Shown here: positions 1 through 6,489 of the stretch, piece after piece
Position numbering within the stretch: position 1 is the first letter of the stretch
Layout: each line of letters opens with the position of its first letter
Origin: Candidatus Izemoplasma sp.
Lineage (GTDB): Bacteria > Bacillota_I > Bacilli_A > Izemoplasmatales > Izemoplasmataceae
Direction: 5' to 3'
NCBI GenBank assembly: GCA_007123975.1
Contig: SLFZ01000036.1
Span: 1 to 11,504, forward strand
DNA length: 11,504 nt
The notes under the pieces: model-generated
Database searches by the model: none
What the model saw: the letters and a program-made list of their open reading frames with translations, nothing else
Told to the model about the DNA's origin: nothing
Translations under genes and position numbers: made by a program

Positions 1-362
1 AAGCCGCGCTTCGTGAAATGATTATTCCTGGCTTGCTCGCGGTTGGTGCGCCCCTCGCAATTGGTTTCTTGCTTGGCGCTGAGGCGCTTGGCGGTATGCT
101 GGCGGGTGCCCTTGCAAGCGGTATCGCCATGGCCATTTTCATGGCCAATGCCGGCGGTGCATGGGACAACGCAAAAAAATACATCGAAGAAGGCCATCAC
201 GGCGACAAAGGCAGCTTCGCTCATAAGGCAAGTGTCACCGGCGACACGGTTGGCGATCCTTTCAAAGACACCAGCGGCCCCTCCATCAACATTCTCATTA
301 AGTTGATGACCATCATCAGTTTGGTGTTTGCGGCCTTATTCGGCACTGGATTAATTGGTTAA
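1..362 (+). CDS. hppA: Membrane-bound ion-translocating pyrophosphatase, C-terminal part
   Basis: This is the 3' end of a gene that begins outside the window; the reading frame is open from base 3 to a TAA at 360-362. The enzyme hydrolyses pyrophosphate to two phosphates and uses the energy to pump H+ or Na+ across the membrane. The visible ~119 residues carry the family's C-terminal signatures: a glycine/alanine-rich membrane helix, the loop GGAWDNAKKYIE (bases 154-189) whose Asp and Lys residues help hold Mg-pyrophosphate, then GDTVGDPFKDTSGPSINIL, and a final hydrophobic helix ending at the terminus. These motifs are very specific to the family, so identity is secure. The GNTT region that separates K+-dependent from K+-independent types lies upstream of the window, so subtype and pumped ion cannot be decided. 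The internal ATG at 18 is a Met within a helix, not the start. A strong terminator follows at once. Confidence 0.96.
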   Translation, partial: AALREMIIPGLLAVGAPLAIGFLLGAEALGGMLAGALASGIAMAIFMANAGGAWDNAKKYIEEGHHGDKGSFAHKASVTGDTVGDPFKDTSGPSINILIKLMTIISLVFAALFGTGLIG

Positions 363-365
363 ATC

Positions 366-390
366 AGCGCGCTTCGGCGCGCTTTTTTTT
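366..390 (+). terminator. Rho-independent terminator of hppA
   Basis: A perfect 7-bp stem AGCGCGC / GCGCGCT closes on a TTCG tetraloop (373-376) and is followed by a run of seven T after the stem. It begins 3 bases after the hppA stop codon. UUCG is an unusually stable loop. Confidence 0.93.
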
Positions 391-440
391 GTTGTTCTTA
401 ACCTTTTTTTCGAGTTGCTCAATTTCTAGAGAAAACGAAA

Positions 441-465
441 AACACAGCCTATAAAAGGCTGTGTT
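441..465 (-). terminator. Rho-independent terminator of the lipoprotein operon
   Basis: A perfect 10-bp inverted repeat (441-450 with 456-465, loop of 5) lies about 70 bases beyond the stop of the reverse-strand Ig-repeat lipoprotein gene. Read on the reverse strand, the hairpin is followed by TTTCGTTTTC, a T-rich tail, so it most likely ends the reverse operon. It lacks a comparable T tail on the forward strand, where hppA already has its own terminator. Confidence 0.75.
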
Positions 466-533
466 CGTCGCGCATGTTTGTCATGATGCTTTTCTTAGAG
501 AGGAGGATGAAGTTATCGTTGAGAATATGAAGT

Positions 534-3077
534 TTAATCCGTTATAACACCGGTAAAACGATAATTGAACACACCATCGGCGCCAACGCCTGTGTCCTCA
601 AACGTCACGAAGATGCTGACGAGCCCTGTACTGACGATGGTGACGGTGTTGCCATCGACCGTGGCACGACTGTTTGAGACGGTGACGGTGTAATTTTGGT
701 TGGTCGCGTTCTCAGGTAAAATCTCAACGTCGATGGTGATGACAGTGCCGACTTCGACATCAACGCGTCCATCGGCGTCATTCGCGTTTGGAAGCGTGAA
801 ATCATCGGCTGTGATAATCACTTCACTAATGGGAATGTCCTCGGGGTCAGGTTCTGGGTTCACAGTCAGGAATCTGTACTCGAGAAGCCCATCCACACCA
901 ACCGAGGTGTCCTCAAACTGGATACGAATGCTGACATTGCCGACGCCGGTTGCGCCTGGCATAAACGTGACGGTGTGGCCGTCGACCTCAGCACGTGAGT
1001 TTGACGTGGTGATGGTGTAGTTTTGGTTGGTTGCGTTCTCAGGAAGAATGTCAATGTCTAAGGTGATGACGACGCCGACTTCAACCTCTGGACGGTCACT
1101 GGCATCGTTGACGTTCGGCAGCGTAATGTCTTCCGACGTCACGATGACTTCACTGATCAGGATGTCCTCGGGGTCAGGGTCGGGCGTTACGGTCAGGAAT
1201 CTGTACTCGAGAAGCCCATCCACACCAACCGAGGTGTCCTCAAACTGGATACGGATGCTGACATTGCCGACGCCGGTTGCGCCTGGCATAAACGTGACGG
1301 TGTGGCCGTCGACCTCAGCACGTGAGTTTGACGTGGTGATGGTGTAGTTCTTGTTCGATGCGTTCTCTGGTAAAATGTCGATATCTAAGGTGATGACGAC
1401 GCCGACTTCAACCTCTGGACGGTCATCGATGTCGTTGACGTTTGGCAATGTGAAATCGCCTGCGGTGACGGTAACGTCGTCAATTGGGATGTCAATCGCC
1501 TCCGCGACTGTCAAGAAGCGATACTCCAATACACCGTTGTTGCCGACATTCGGATCTTCGAACGTGATGATAACGCTGACGTTTCCGGGGCCTGTGGCGC
1601 CAAACACGAAGGTCACGGTGTGGCCGTCGACCTCAGCACGTGAATTAGACGTGGTGATGGTGTAGTCTTTGTTGGAAGCATCTTCTGGCAGAATGTCAAT
1701 GGTTAAGGTAATCTCGGTGCCAATTAAGACCTCTGGTCGGTCGTCGATGTCGTTGGCATTTGGCAGGTCAAAATCGCCAGCGTCGACATCAACGTTTTCG
1801 ATTGGTGTCTCGACATCAACCGGAGGCGCAACGGTTAAGAAGCGGTATTCGAGCACACCGTTATTGCCGATGGAGGTGTCTTCAAACATGATGCGAATGC
1901 TGACATTACCCAGTTCTAAGCCTTCCACCACGCCCATCACAAACGTGACGGTGTGGCCATCGACTTGTGCACGGCTGTTGGAGACGGTAATGGTGTAGTT
2001 TTTGTTCGATGCGTTTTCTGGTAGAACCTCAATGTCTAAGGTGATGCTGGTGCCGACTTCTACCGTTGGGCGATCGCTTGCATCATTCACATTTGGCAAC
2101 GTAAAATCACCAGCTGAAACGTTTACTTCTTCAATGGGCACATCAACATCAACCGGTGGAATCATTGTCAAGAAGCGATACTCAAAGCGTCCGCCAACCC
2201 CGATGGAGGTGTCTTCAAACTGGACGATGATGCTGACGTTTCCAGGCCCCGTGTTGCCATAGACAAAGGTAATTGTGTTGCCATCGACCACAGCGCGGGA
2301 ATTGGACGTTGTGATTGTGTAGTTTTGGTTTGAGGCGTCCTCTGGCAAGATATCAATCTCTAACGTGATGACCGTATCAAGCGCAACTTCAGGACGATCG
2401 TCGATGTCGTTGGCGTTGGGGAGTTCAAAGTCGCCTGCGGTGATAGAGACCTCATCAATGAGGATGTCACCTGCAGCCGCTTCAAAGGTCAAGAAGCGGT
2501 ACTCAAGCGGCACAAGGTTCGGGTCGTCAAAGGTGATGGTGATGCTGACGTTGCCCGGCCCTGTAAGGCCATAGAGGAACGTGACAGTGTTCCCCGTGAC
2601 GTCCGCACGAGAGTTTGACGCGGTGATGGTGAACCCTTGGTGAGTCGCATCTTCCGGTAAGAAAGAAACATTAATCGTGAACGTGGTTCCGATTTGAACG
2701 TTCGGTCGGACATCCGGGTTATTCGGCGTTGGTAAATCTATCTCGGGAGATATAACCGATACGCTGGCGACCGGAATGTCTCCATTTTCCAGCTCGGTCC
2801 AGTTTGCCGTTAACGTGATGTCTTCGGTGACGGTGTCGCTACCGAAGTCCCATGCGGTATCCCCAAAACGCCACTCGTTAAAGGTGTAGCCTTCTCGGGT
2901 AGGGTCTGTGGGTTCGGTAACGAGGTCACCGCTTTCAATAACTTGACTGGCTACGGCGCTACCGCCTGCTGAATCAAAGGTGACGGTGTAGGTTGTCGGA
3001 AGTTCTGGATCGCGTTGACACGCCATAACTACGAATGCGAGCATAAAACTAATAAATACCGTTAATGCTTTTTTCAT
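534..3077 (-). CDS. Surface lipoprotein: InlB B repeat plus seven tandem Ig-like repeats
   Basis: 847 residues. Residues 1-20 are a lipoprotein signal ending in the lipobox VMAC, with Cys20 as the lipidated residue, so the protein should be anchored to the outer face of the membrane. Residues ~29-93 form one InlB-type B repeat (Listeria-Bacteroides repeat), with the typical TVTFDSAGG start, EGYTF.EW core and TLTANW end. Residues 101-847 are seven tandem units of 99-111 residues starting near 101, 205, 314, 425, 531, 640 and 749. Each has a conserved LP.END motif, LPE(N/D)A(S/T)N, SNSRA.VDG and (E/N)YRFLT. The LPENA-TN / SNSRA-VDG pattern resembles Big_2 bacterial Ig-like domains, but the match is loose. 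The repeats are rich in Asp/Glu and lack cysteine. No LPXTG anchor or enzyme domain is seen. A perfect AAGGAGG lies 7 bases before the ATG. The gene is 46 bases downstream of the GLUG lipoprotein gene and probably shares its transcript. A stalk, adhesin or matrix role is likely but inferred. Confidence 0.9.
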   Translation of the reverse strand: MKKALTVFISFMLAFVVMACQRDPELPTTYTVTFDSAGGSAVASQVIESGDLVTEPTDPTREGYTFNEWRFGDTAWDFGSDTVTEDITLTANWTELENGDIPVASVSVISPEIDLPTPNNPDVRPNVQIGTTFTINVSFLPEDATHQGFTITASNSRADVTGNTVTFLYGLTGPGNVSITITFDDPNLVPLEYRFLTFEAAAGDILIDEVSITAGDFELPNANDIDDRPEVALDTVITLEIDILPEDASNQNYTITTSNSRAVVDGNTITFVYGNTGPGNVSIIVQFEDTSIGVGGRFEYRFLTMIPPVDVDVPIEEVNVSAGDFTLPNVNDASDRPTVEVGTSITLDIEVLPENASNKNYTITVSNSRAQVDGHTVTFVMGVVEGLELGNVSIRIMFEDTSIGNNGVLEYRFLTVAPPVDVETPIENVDVDAGDFDLPNANDIDDRPEVLIGTEITLTIDILPEDASNKDYTITTSNSRAEVDGHTVTFVFGATGPGNVSVIITFEDPNVGNNGVLEYRFLTVAEAIDIPIDDVTVTAGDFTLPNVNDIDDRPEVEVGVVITLDIDILPENASNKNYTITTSNSRAEVDGHTVTFMPGATGVGNVSIRIQFEDTSVGVDGLLEYRFLTVTPDPDPEDILISEVIVTSEDITLPNVNDASDRPEVEVGVVITLDIDILPENATNQNYTITTSNSRAEVDGHTVTFMPGATGVGNVSIRIQFEDTSVGVDGLLEYRFLTVNPEPDPEDIPISEVIITADDFTLPNANDADGRVDVEVGTVITIDVEILPENATNQNYTVTVSNSRATVDGNTVTIVSTGLVSIFVTFEDTGVGADGVFNYRFTGVITD
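862..1022 (-). repeat. Near-identical DNA block, copy A (unit 6)
   Basis: This 161-base block matches 1189-1349 at a fixed offset of 327 bases (109 codons) with only two differences that I can find by eye: A/G at 864 versus 1191, and A/G in ACGAATG versus ACGGATG. Both changes are silent: the encoded 53 residues are identical in the two units. Similarity continues at a lower level on both sides, including a ~40-base identical stretch around 1058-1098 versus 1385-1425. Confidence 0.93.
1189..1349 (-). repeat. Near-identical DNA block, copy B (unit 5)
   Basis: This is the partner of the block at 862-1022. It encodes the C-terminal half of Ig-like unit 5 (about residues 578-630 of the lipoprotein), identical in protein to residues 687-739 of unit 6. 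Confidence 0.93.
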
Positions 3078-3123
3078 CGTATTTCCTCCTTAAAACGTAT
3101 TGTGGTTTATAAATCGGTTATCC

Positions 3124-5085
3124 TTACTCAACTTCCCAACGCAACACGGTGCGTCCATCGTCCTCGATAAAGGCCTCACCAAGCGTTACCGCAAAACTTC
3201 CGTCAATCCAGAAGTGTTCGGTGTCCGTTGATGGCAATGCGCTGTTTTCGATGACGACGTTGCCGGTTCCTGTTGGCGCTGCAAGTTGGTCTGTTGGAAC
3301 GTTTCCATAGGTGTGGCTTCCTGTTGCACGTGAATCATGGTTGCGTTGAATGTATACGCTATTGGACGCCGAGGGCGCAATGGCGTAAGGTGTATCCTCA
3401 TAAGCATACACGTTGATGCTGCTAAAGACATTGACGATTATTCCATCGCCTTCGATGGCACCGGCAATGCCACCGACGTTCAAGCGCCCACCAACGTAGC
3501 TACGGATACCGGTGGATGAATAAAATCGGCTGCCGGCATAAGAATCGCGAATTTCGCCTGCGTTGATGCCGGCGATGCCGCCGACAAACTGGTCGCCATG
3601 CACGCGAATGCCGCTGAAGAAACTTTCGCGGATCACGCCAGTCGGACCATTGTATCCGACGATGCCGCCGATGACACGATTCGTGGCGGCTGTCGGTGGC
3701 ACGTTGACATCCCAATAGCGTTGCGCCATCAGTTTGCCCACGGACGTGGTTGACGTGCGTTCGATGGTGCCGAAGTTAAACCCGGCAATGCCACCCATGT
3801 AGCTGTAGCGAGAGAGCGTACGACCGTTTTCAACGGCGTTGTAAGCGCCCATGGTTCCACGGTTGGTCGCGTCGCGGATAATGCCGTAATTTATGCTGGC
3901 GATTCCACCGCCACCAATGTTGGCTTTAATGACACCGTTTGCCGAGCTTGAACCCGCAAAACGAACGCGTTCTATGACACCGTCTTCGTGGTTAATGCCG
4001 ACGAAGCCTCCGGCTCCTCCATCCATCATCGTTTCACGGTTGGCCACTTCGCCAGCTGTCGATGTCAACGCAAGACGCGATTCGCTGTCGCGTATCAACC
4101 CGTGGTTATGGACCGCAAAACCACCGATCAGTGGAACCGTTGCGGTGGTAATGTCACCGGCTACTGTTAAGTTATGGATAACTGCGGACGTGCCAAGCTC
4201 AAAAAACAAACCGGCATTTCCATTGACGGTGATTGTACGACCGTTGCCATCAAGGGTTCCTAAAAATCGATTGTGTTGAATGTCTGCAAACGCAGATGTA
4301 TGTGTAAAGTTGTTAAACACCTTGTAATACATTCCATCGCCGCTGTTGTTTTCATGTGCGATGGCGCTTAAGTCTTCTGATGTCGCAAGCAAATAGGGAT
4401 TGTTTTGGGTTCCTTCACCGCGGAATATCATGTCTTCTAAAATCACCGGGTTCTCTCCATTGGTGATGATTTCAACTTTATAAATCCCACCTTGAACCTC
4501 CACATCAGGTGTCCAAGTAACTTGGTTTTCTTCACCCGCCACATGGGTTCCGGGAATCACCGTATAGGTGTCCGAATAGACATAGTATTCAACGATGACG
4601 GTCGTGGGGTTGCCGTCTTCGTCTTCACCAGCTTCTTGACGGGTTGCCACTTGACCTTGATATAAACGGACTTCAAAACTGGTCTCCTCATTGACAAAAC
4701 TTTGAAGCCAGCTAAGGGTTGTTGAGAAAGGTTCTGCTGTAAACTCAACTTCTGTGGGGAAAATCTCTACGCGACGCCAGCGGGCGTGCAAGGTCATGTT
4801 GTTGGTCACCACATCGACGTCGAAGTTCCACGGGGTTTGCAACTGTTCGTCACGATACCAACCGACAAACTCAGTGTCATCATCGATAAAAGGATCGGGA
4901 ACGTTGACGGTAATCCGCCTTCCCTGAGCCACTTCAATCGAATCAATTGCGTTGCCTCCGTTGGTGTTGAAGCTGACTGTGTGCATGACAGTTTCGCTGT
5001 CTCTTGCACACGCGGTCAACGTCAAGAAAACAACACTAAAAAGCATGGCGATGAAAACCGTTTTGATGAATCGCTTCGTAAACAT
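3124..5085 (-). CDS. Surface lipoprotein: InlB B repeat plus GLUG-repeat beta-helix region
   Basis: 653 residues. The signal peptide ends in the lipobox LTAC with Cys26 lipidated, so the protein should sit on the outer membrane face. Residues ~34-103 are one InlB-type B repeat (TVSFNTNGGN start, FVGWYRD core, LHARW end). Residues ~110-215 look like a beta-sandwich of fibronectin-III type (weak call). From ~222 (GEGTQNNPY.LAT) a right-handed beta-helix-like region begins, with GTLDGNGRTI at ~276 and seven GLUG-type motifs near residues 320, 357, 391, 430, 472, 501 and 537, each of the form GGIAG.N.G.I..S. The rest (~560-653) is unassigned. No catalytic motif is seen. GLUG regions occur in adhesins and IgA-protease-like surface proteins, so a binding role is likely. 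AAAGGATG lies about 7 bases before the ATG. This is the first gene of the reverse pair; the second follows after 46 bases with its own strong ribosome binding site and no intervening terminator. Confidence 0.9.
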   Translation of the reverse strand: MFTKRFIKTVFIAMLFSVVFLTLTACARDSETVMHTVSFNTNGGNAIDSIEVAQGRRITVNVPDPFIDDDTEFVGWYRDEQLQTPWNFDVDVVTNNMTLHARWRRVEIFPTEVEFTAEPFSTTLSWLQSFVNEETSFEVRLYQGQVATRQEAGEDEDGNPTTVIVEYYVYSDTYTVIPGTHVAGEENQVTWTPDVEVQGGIYKVEIITNGENPVILEDMIFRGEGTQNNPYLLATSEDLSAIAHENNSGDGMYYKVFNNFTHTSAFADIQHNRFLGTLDGNGRTITVNGNAGLFFELGTSAVIHNLTVAGDITTATVPLIGGFAVHNHGLIRDSESRLALTSTAGEVANRETMMDGGAGGFVGINHEDGVIERVRFAGSSSANGVIKANIGGGGIASINYGIIRDATNRGTMGAYNAVENGRTLSRYSYMGGIAGFNFGTIERTSTTSVGKLMAQRYWDVNVPPTAATNRVIGGIVGYNGPTGVIRESFFSGIRVHGDQFVGGIAGINAGEIRDSYAGSRFYSSTGIRSYVGGRLNVGGIAGAIEGDGIIVNVFSSINVYAYEDTPYAIAPSASNSVYIQRNHDSRATGSHTYGNVPTDQLAAPTGTGNVVIENSALPSTDTEHFWIDGSFAVTLGEAFIEDDGRTVLRWEVE

Positions 5086-5136
5086 GCAATCATCCTTTCC
5101 CGATGGGGTTATGAAAGCGCTATCTAAGTTAGGTTT

Positions 5137-5145
5137 ATATTATCA
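5137..5145 (-). promoter_or_regulatory. Candidate extended -10 promoter of the lipoprotein operon
   Basis: On the reverse strand the sequence reads TGATAATAT, an extended -10 (TGn plus TAATAT). No good -35 is found at 16-18 bases; TTGTGT lies at a 20-base spacing. The implied start point near 5130 would give a ~45-base leader before the ATG at 5085. Confidence 0.5.
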
Positions 5146-5435
5146 TGTATGCCAAAATGTGGACACAACCAATATTCTATTGCGCTATCAGTTTTATTTA
5201 TGACGAACAAAAACGTTTATGATTGATGTCCTCAGACTGTCGTGATGGCGTTGGTCGTCAATCCCGTTCATCAATCGCAACATGCTGCCCCCTTTACAAG
5301 ACACCATTGAGAACGGTACATGAGGGGTAGGCATTTAAGCCGTCTTTACACTTGGCTTCAAATCCGTAAGCCTATCTTATATTATTCTTTAGAAGAAAGG
5401 TTTCTCGATGCCCTGGGAATGTCTTTTTTGACCAT
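5146..5435. other. Intergenic stretch with no gene seen
   Basis: This separates the promoter of the lipoprotein pair from the terminator of the LysR gene. I find no open frame with a ribosome binding site, no tRNA-like fold and no clear repeat. A short imperfect pairing is possible between ATGCTGCCCC (5281-5290) and GGGGTAGGCAT (~5324-5334), too weak to call an RNA. A forward frame of 25 codons from 5145 has no ribosome binding site. Confidence 0.6.
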
Positions 5436-5463
5436 AAAAAAAAGGACAACTATAATTGCCCTT
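5436..5463 (-). terminator. Terminator overlapping the 3' end of the LysR gene
   Basis: On the reverse strand AAGGGCAA pairs with TTGTCCTT (8 bp with one G-T pair) around a 6-base loop TTATAG, then a run of T. The 5' arm is made by the last sense codons (Lys-Gly-Gln) and the loop contains the final Leu codon and the TAG stop, so the terminator begins inside the gene. Confidence 0.88.
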
Positions 5464-6343
5464 TATTCGTTGTTGTAAACTCTTTTCGAATGAAGCGGAT
5501 GAAGCGTTCGGTGTCGGAGTAAAGCGGACTGTGGCTCCGCCATATGAGTCCAATAGAAATTGGGATTGGCGATGATAGCGATATGGCCACCAAATTGTCA
5601 TCCATATCCGCAATTTCACGAAACACGAATGCACCGCAGTTGCCGTAGTTCAAGAACTGGCGGATGGTGTGAAACTGATTTGAGTAAAGGAGTACGTTTG
5701 GCTCAACACCCATCTGATGGAATTTCTCTTTAATGGTTGGGTTTTGGTAACTATCAGCTTTCATCAAGATGAGTTTTTCGTGCTTCAACATCTCAAACGT
5801 GGCGGATTTCGTACCCGCTAGAGGGTGCTGCTTTGACACACAGAAAACCAAATCCGTGCGGATGATTTGTTCAGTCGTAATCTGGCTGCTCATTCGATTA
5901 TCGAGTACCCCGATGGCGATGTCGACCTGGTTTTCTAAAACATAGTTTCGTATCTCGAGCGAACCCGCTTCGATAACCTCTAGTGTGGTTTCCGGGCTGA
6001 AAGATTTAAATTTGTTGAATATTTCAGTGAAAAGAAACACCCCGATCATCGGCGGAACACCGATTCGAATGCGATTGTGTTTTCGCCCAAGATCTTTCAT
6101 CTTCAGCTCGAGCTCAGTCGATTCTCGCAATATGCTTTGACATCGATTAAGAAAAAACTTTCCTTCTGGTGTTAGTGTCAAGCGATTGTTCATGCGGTTG
6201 AACAGTTTTATCCCAAACTCCGTTTCCAGTTCTCGAATGGCGGCAGAGATGGCGGGTTGTGAAACGCGGAGTTGCTTCGCAGCTTTGGTGATGTTGTTAT
6301 GTTCGCACACCGCTGCGAAGTACTGCATCTGGGTTAGTTTCAT
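5450..6343 (-). CDS. LysR-family transcriptional regulator
   Basis: 297 residues from the ATG at 6343, the usual LysR length. Residues 1-60 are the winged helix-turn-helix: MKLTQMQYFAAV start, N.TKAAKQLRVSQPAIS helix-turn-helix (~17-35), then IRELE..FG.KLFNR and LTLTPEGK. Residues ~88-290 form the effector-binding domain (RIRIGVPP entry strand, VDIAIGVLD, LVFCVSKQHPLAG). The inducer cannot be read. Start choice: GAGGTG lies 6 bases before the ATG; a GTG at 6352 in the same frame would add three residues but has a poorly spaced site. It diverges from the hydrolase operon across ~145 bases that hold promoters for both and a T-N11-A dyad, so it probably controls that operon and itself. The nearest reverse-strand genes (lipoproteins) lie beyond its terminator. 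Confidence 0.95.
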   Translation of the reverse strand: MKLTQMQYFAAVCEHNNITKAAKQLRVSQPAISAAIRELETEFGIKLFNRMNNRLTLTPEGKFFLNRCQSILRESTELELKMKDLGRKHNRIRIGVPPMIGVFLFTEIFNKFKSFSPETTLEVIEAGSLEIRNYVLENQVDIAIGVLDNRMSSQITTEQIIRTDLVFCVSKQHPLAGTKSATFEMLKHEKLILMKADSYQNPTIKEKFHQMGVEPNVLLYSNQFHTIRQFLNYGNCGAFVFREIADMDDNLVAISLSSPIPISIGLIWRSHSPLYSDTERFIRFIRKEFTTTNKGQL

Positions 6344-6366
6344 GGTTTTCACCTCATCCTAGCTCC

Positions 6367-6395
6367 AGTCTACCATAACAGTTTCTAAAGCTCAA
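6367..6395 (-). promoter_or_regulatory. Candidate promoter of the LysR gene
   Basis: On the reverse strand TTGAGC (6390-6395) and TAGACT (6367-6372) are separated by exactly 17 bases; each matches the sigma-A consensus at four of six positions. The start point would be near 6360, about 17 bases before the ATG at 6343, a short leader that still includes the GAGGTG ribosome binding site. Confidence 0.5.
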
Positions 6396-6397
6396 TC

Positions 6398-6412
6398 ATA
6401 AACAATAGTTAT
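6398..6412. promoter_or_regulatory. Candidate LysR operator (T-N11-A dyad)
   Basis: ATAAACAATAGTTAT has ATAA/TTAT arms around seven bases and contains T-N11-A (6399 and 6411), the LysR-family recognition form. Its centre (6405) is about 64 bases upstream of the predicted hydrolase start point, where the family usually has its recognition site, and directly abuts the predicted LysR -35, which fits autorepression. In AT-rich DNA such a dyad can arise by chance. Confidence 0.45.
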
Positions 6413-6453
6413 ACCTCCCAAAGTTCTTGATAGTGTAAAAGCGCTTCCATGCA

Positions 6454-6462
6454 TGCTATAGT
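6454..6462 (+). promoter_or_regulatory. Candidate extended -10 promoter of the hydrolase operon
   Basis: TGCTATAGT is an extended -10 (TG, one base, TATAGT; five of six match TATAAT). The 17-base-spaced -35 position reads TGTAAA, a poor match, as expected for a promoter that needs an activator. The start point would be near 6469, some 20 bases before the ATG. Confidence 0.5.
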
Positions 6463-6489
6463 ATAAACAAGTTGATACAGGAGGGTGCC

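Larger units (their letters stand above)
537..2777 (-). repeat. Seven-copy tandem coding repeat (~107 codons per unit)
   Basis: This array encodes residues 101-847 of the Ig-repeat lipoprotein. Unit lengths in residues are 104, 109, 111, 106, 109, 109 and 99. The two outermost units (first and last) are the most divergent; the last lacks the GATG.GN stretch seen in the inner units. The third unit carries a small insertion (VVEGLEL). Units 5 and 6 have the same length and are the most similar pair, with a 53-residue identical stretch. Unit similarity falls off from the centre-to-end pair outward, consistent with growth by unequal crossing over. Confidence 0.92.

Noticed and set aside
498..541. 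GAGGAGG on the forward strand followed by ATG codons
   Set aside because: The frames it could serve stop after a few codons and lie at the 3' end of the reverse gene; it looks like chance.
700..2574. A row of forward open frames of ~70-109 codons with similar sequences to each other
   Set aside because: They are the antisense of the tandem repeats in the reverse lipoprotein gene and recur with its ~107-codon period; none has a ribosome binding site in the right place.
5145..5222. Forward frame of 25 codons starting ATGTATGCC in the intergenic gap
   Set aside because: No ribosome binding site, overlaps the predicted promoter of the reverse operon, and composition gives no sign of coding.
5281..5334. 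Imperfect inverted pairing in the gap (ATGCTGCCCC with GGGGTAGGCAT)
   Set aside because: The stem has a bulge and a mismatch around a loop of over 30 bases, with no T run or known riboswitch features; too weak to call an RNA.
6344..6352. GTG start for the LysR gene giving three extra residues
   Set aside because: Spacing from the nearest AGGA is short, and GAGGTG is well placed for the ATG at 6343, which also gives the usual LysR N-terminus.
6472..6489. TTG start for the hydrolase giving six extra residues
   Set aside because: The strong AGGAGG would lie inside the coding region, while the ATG at 6490 is ideally placed downstream of it.
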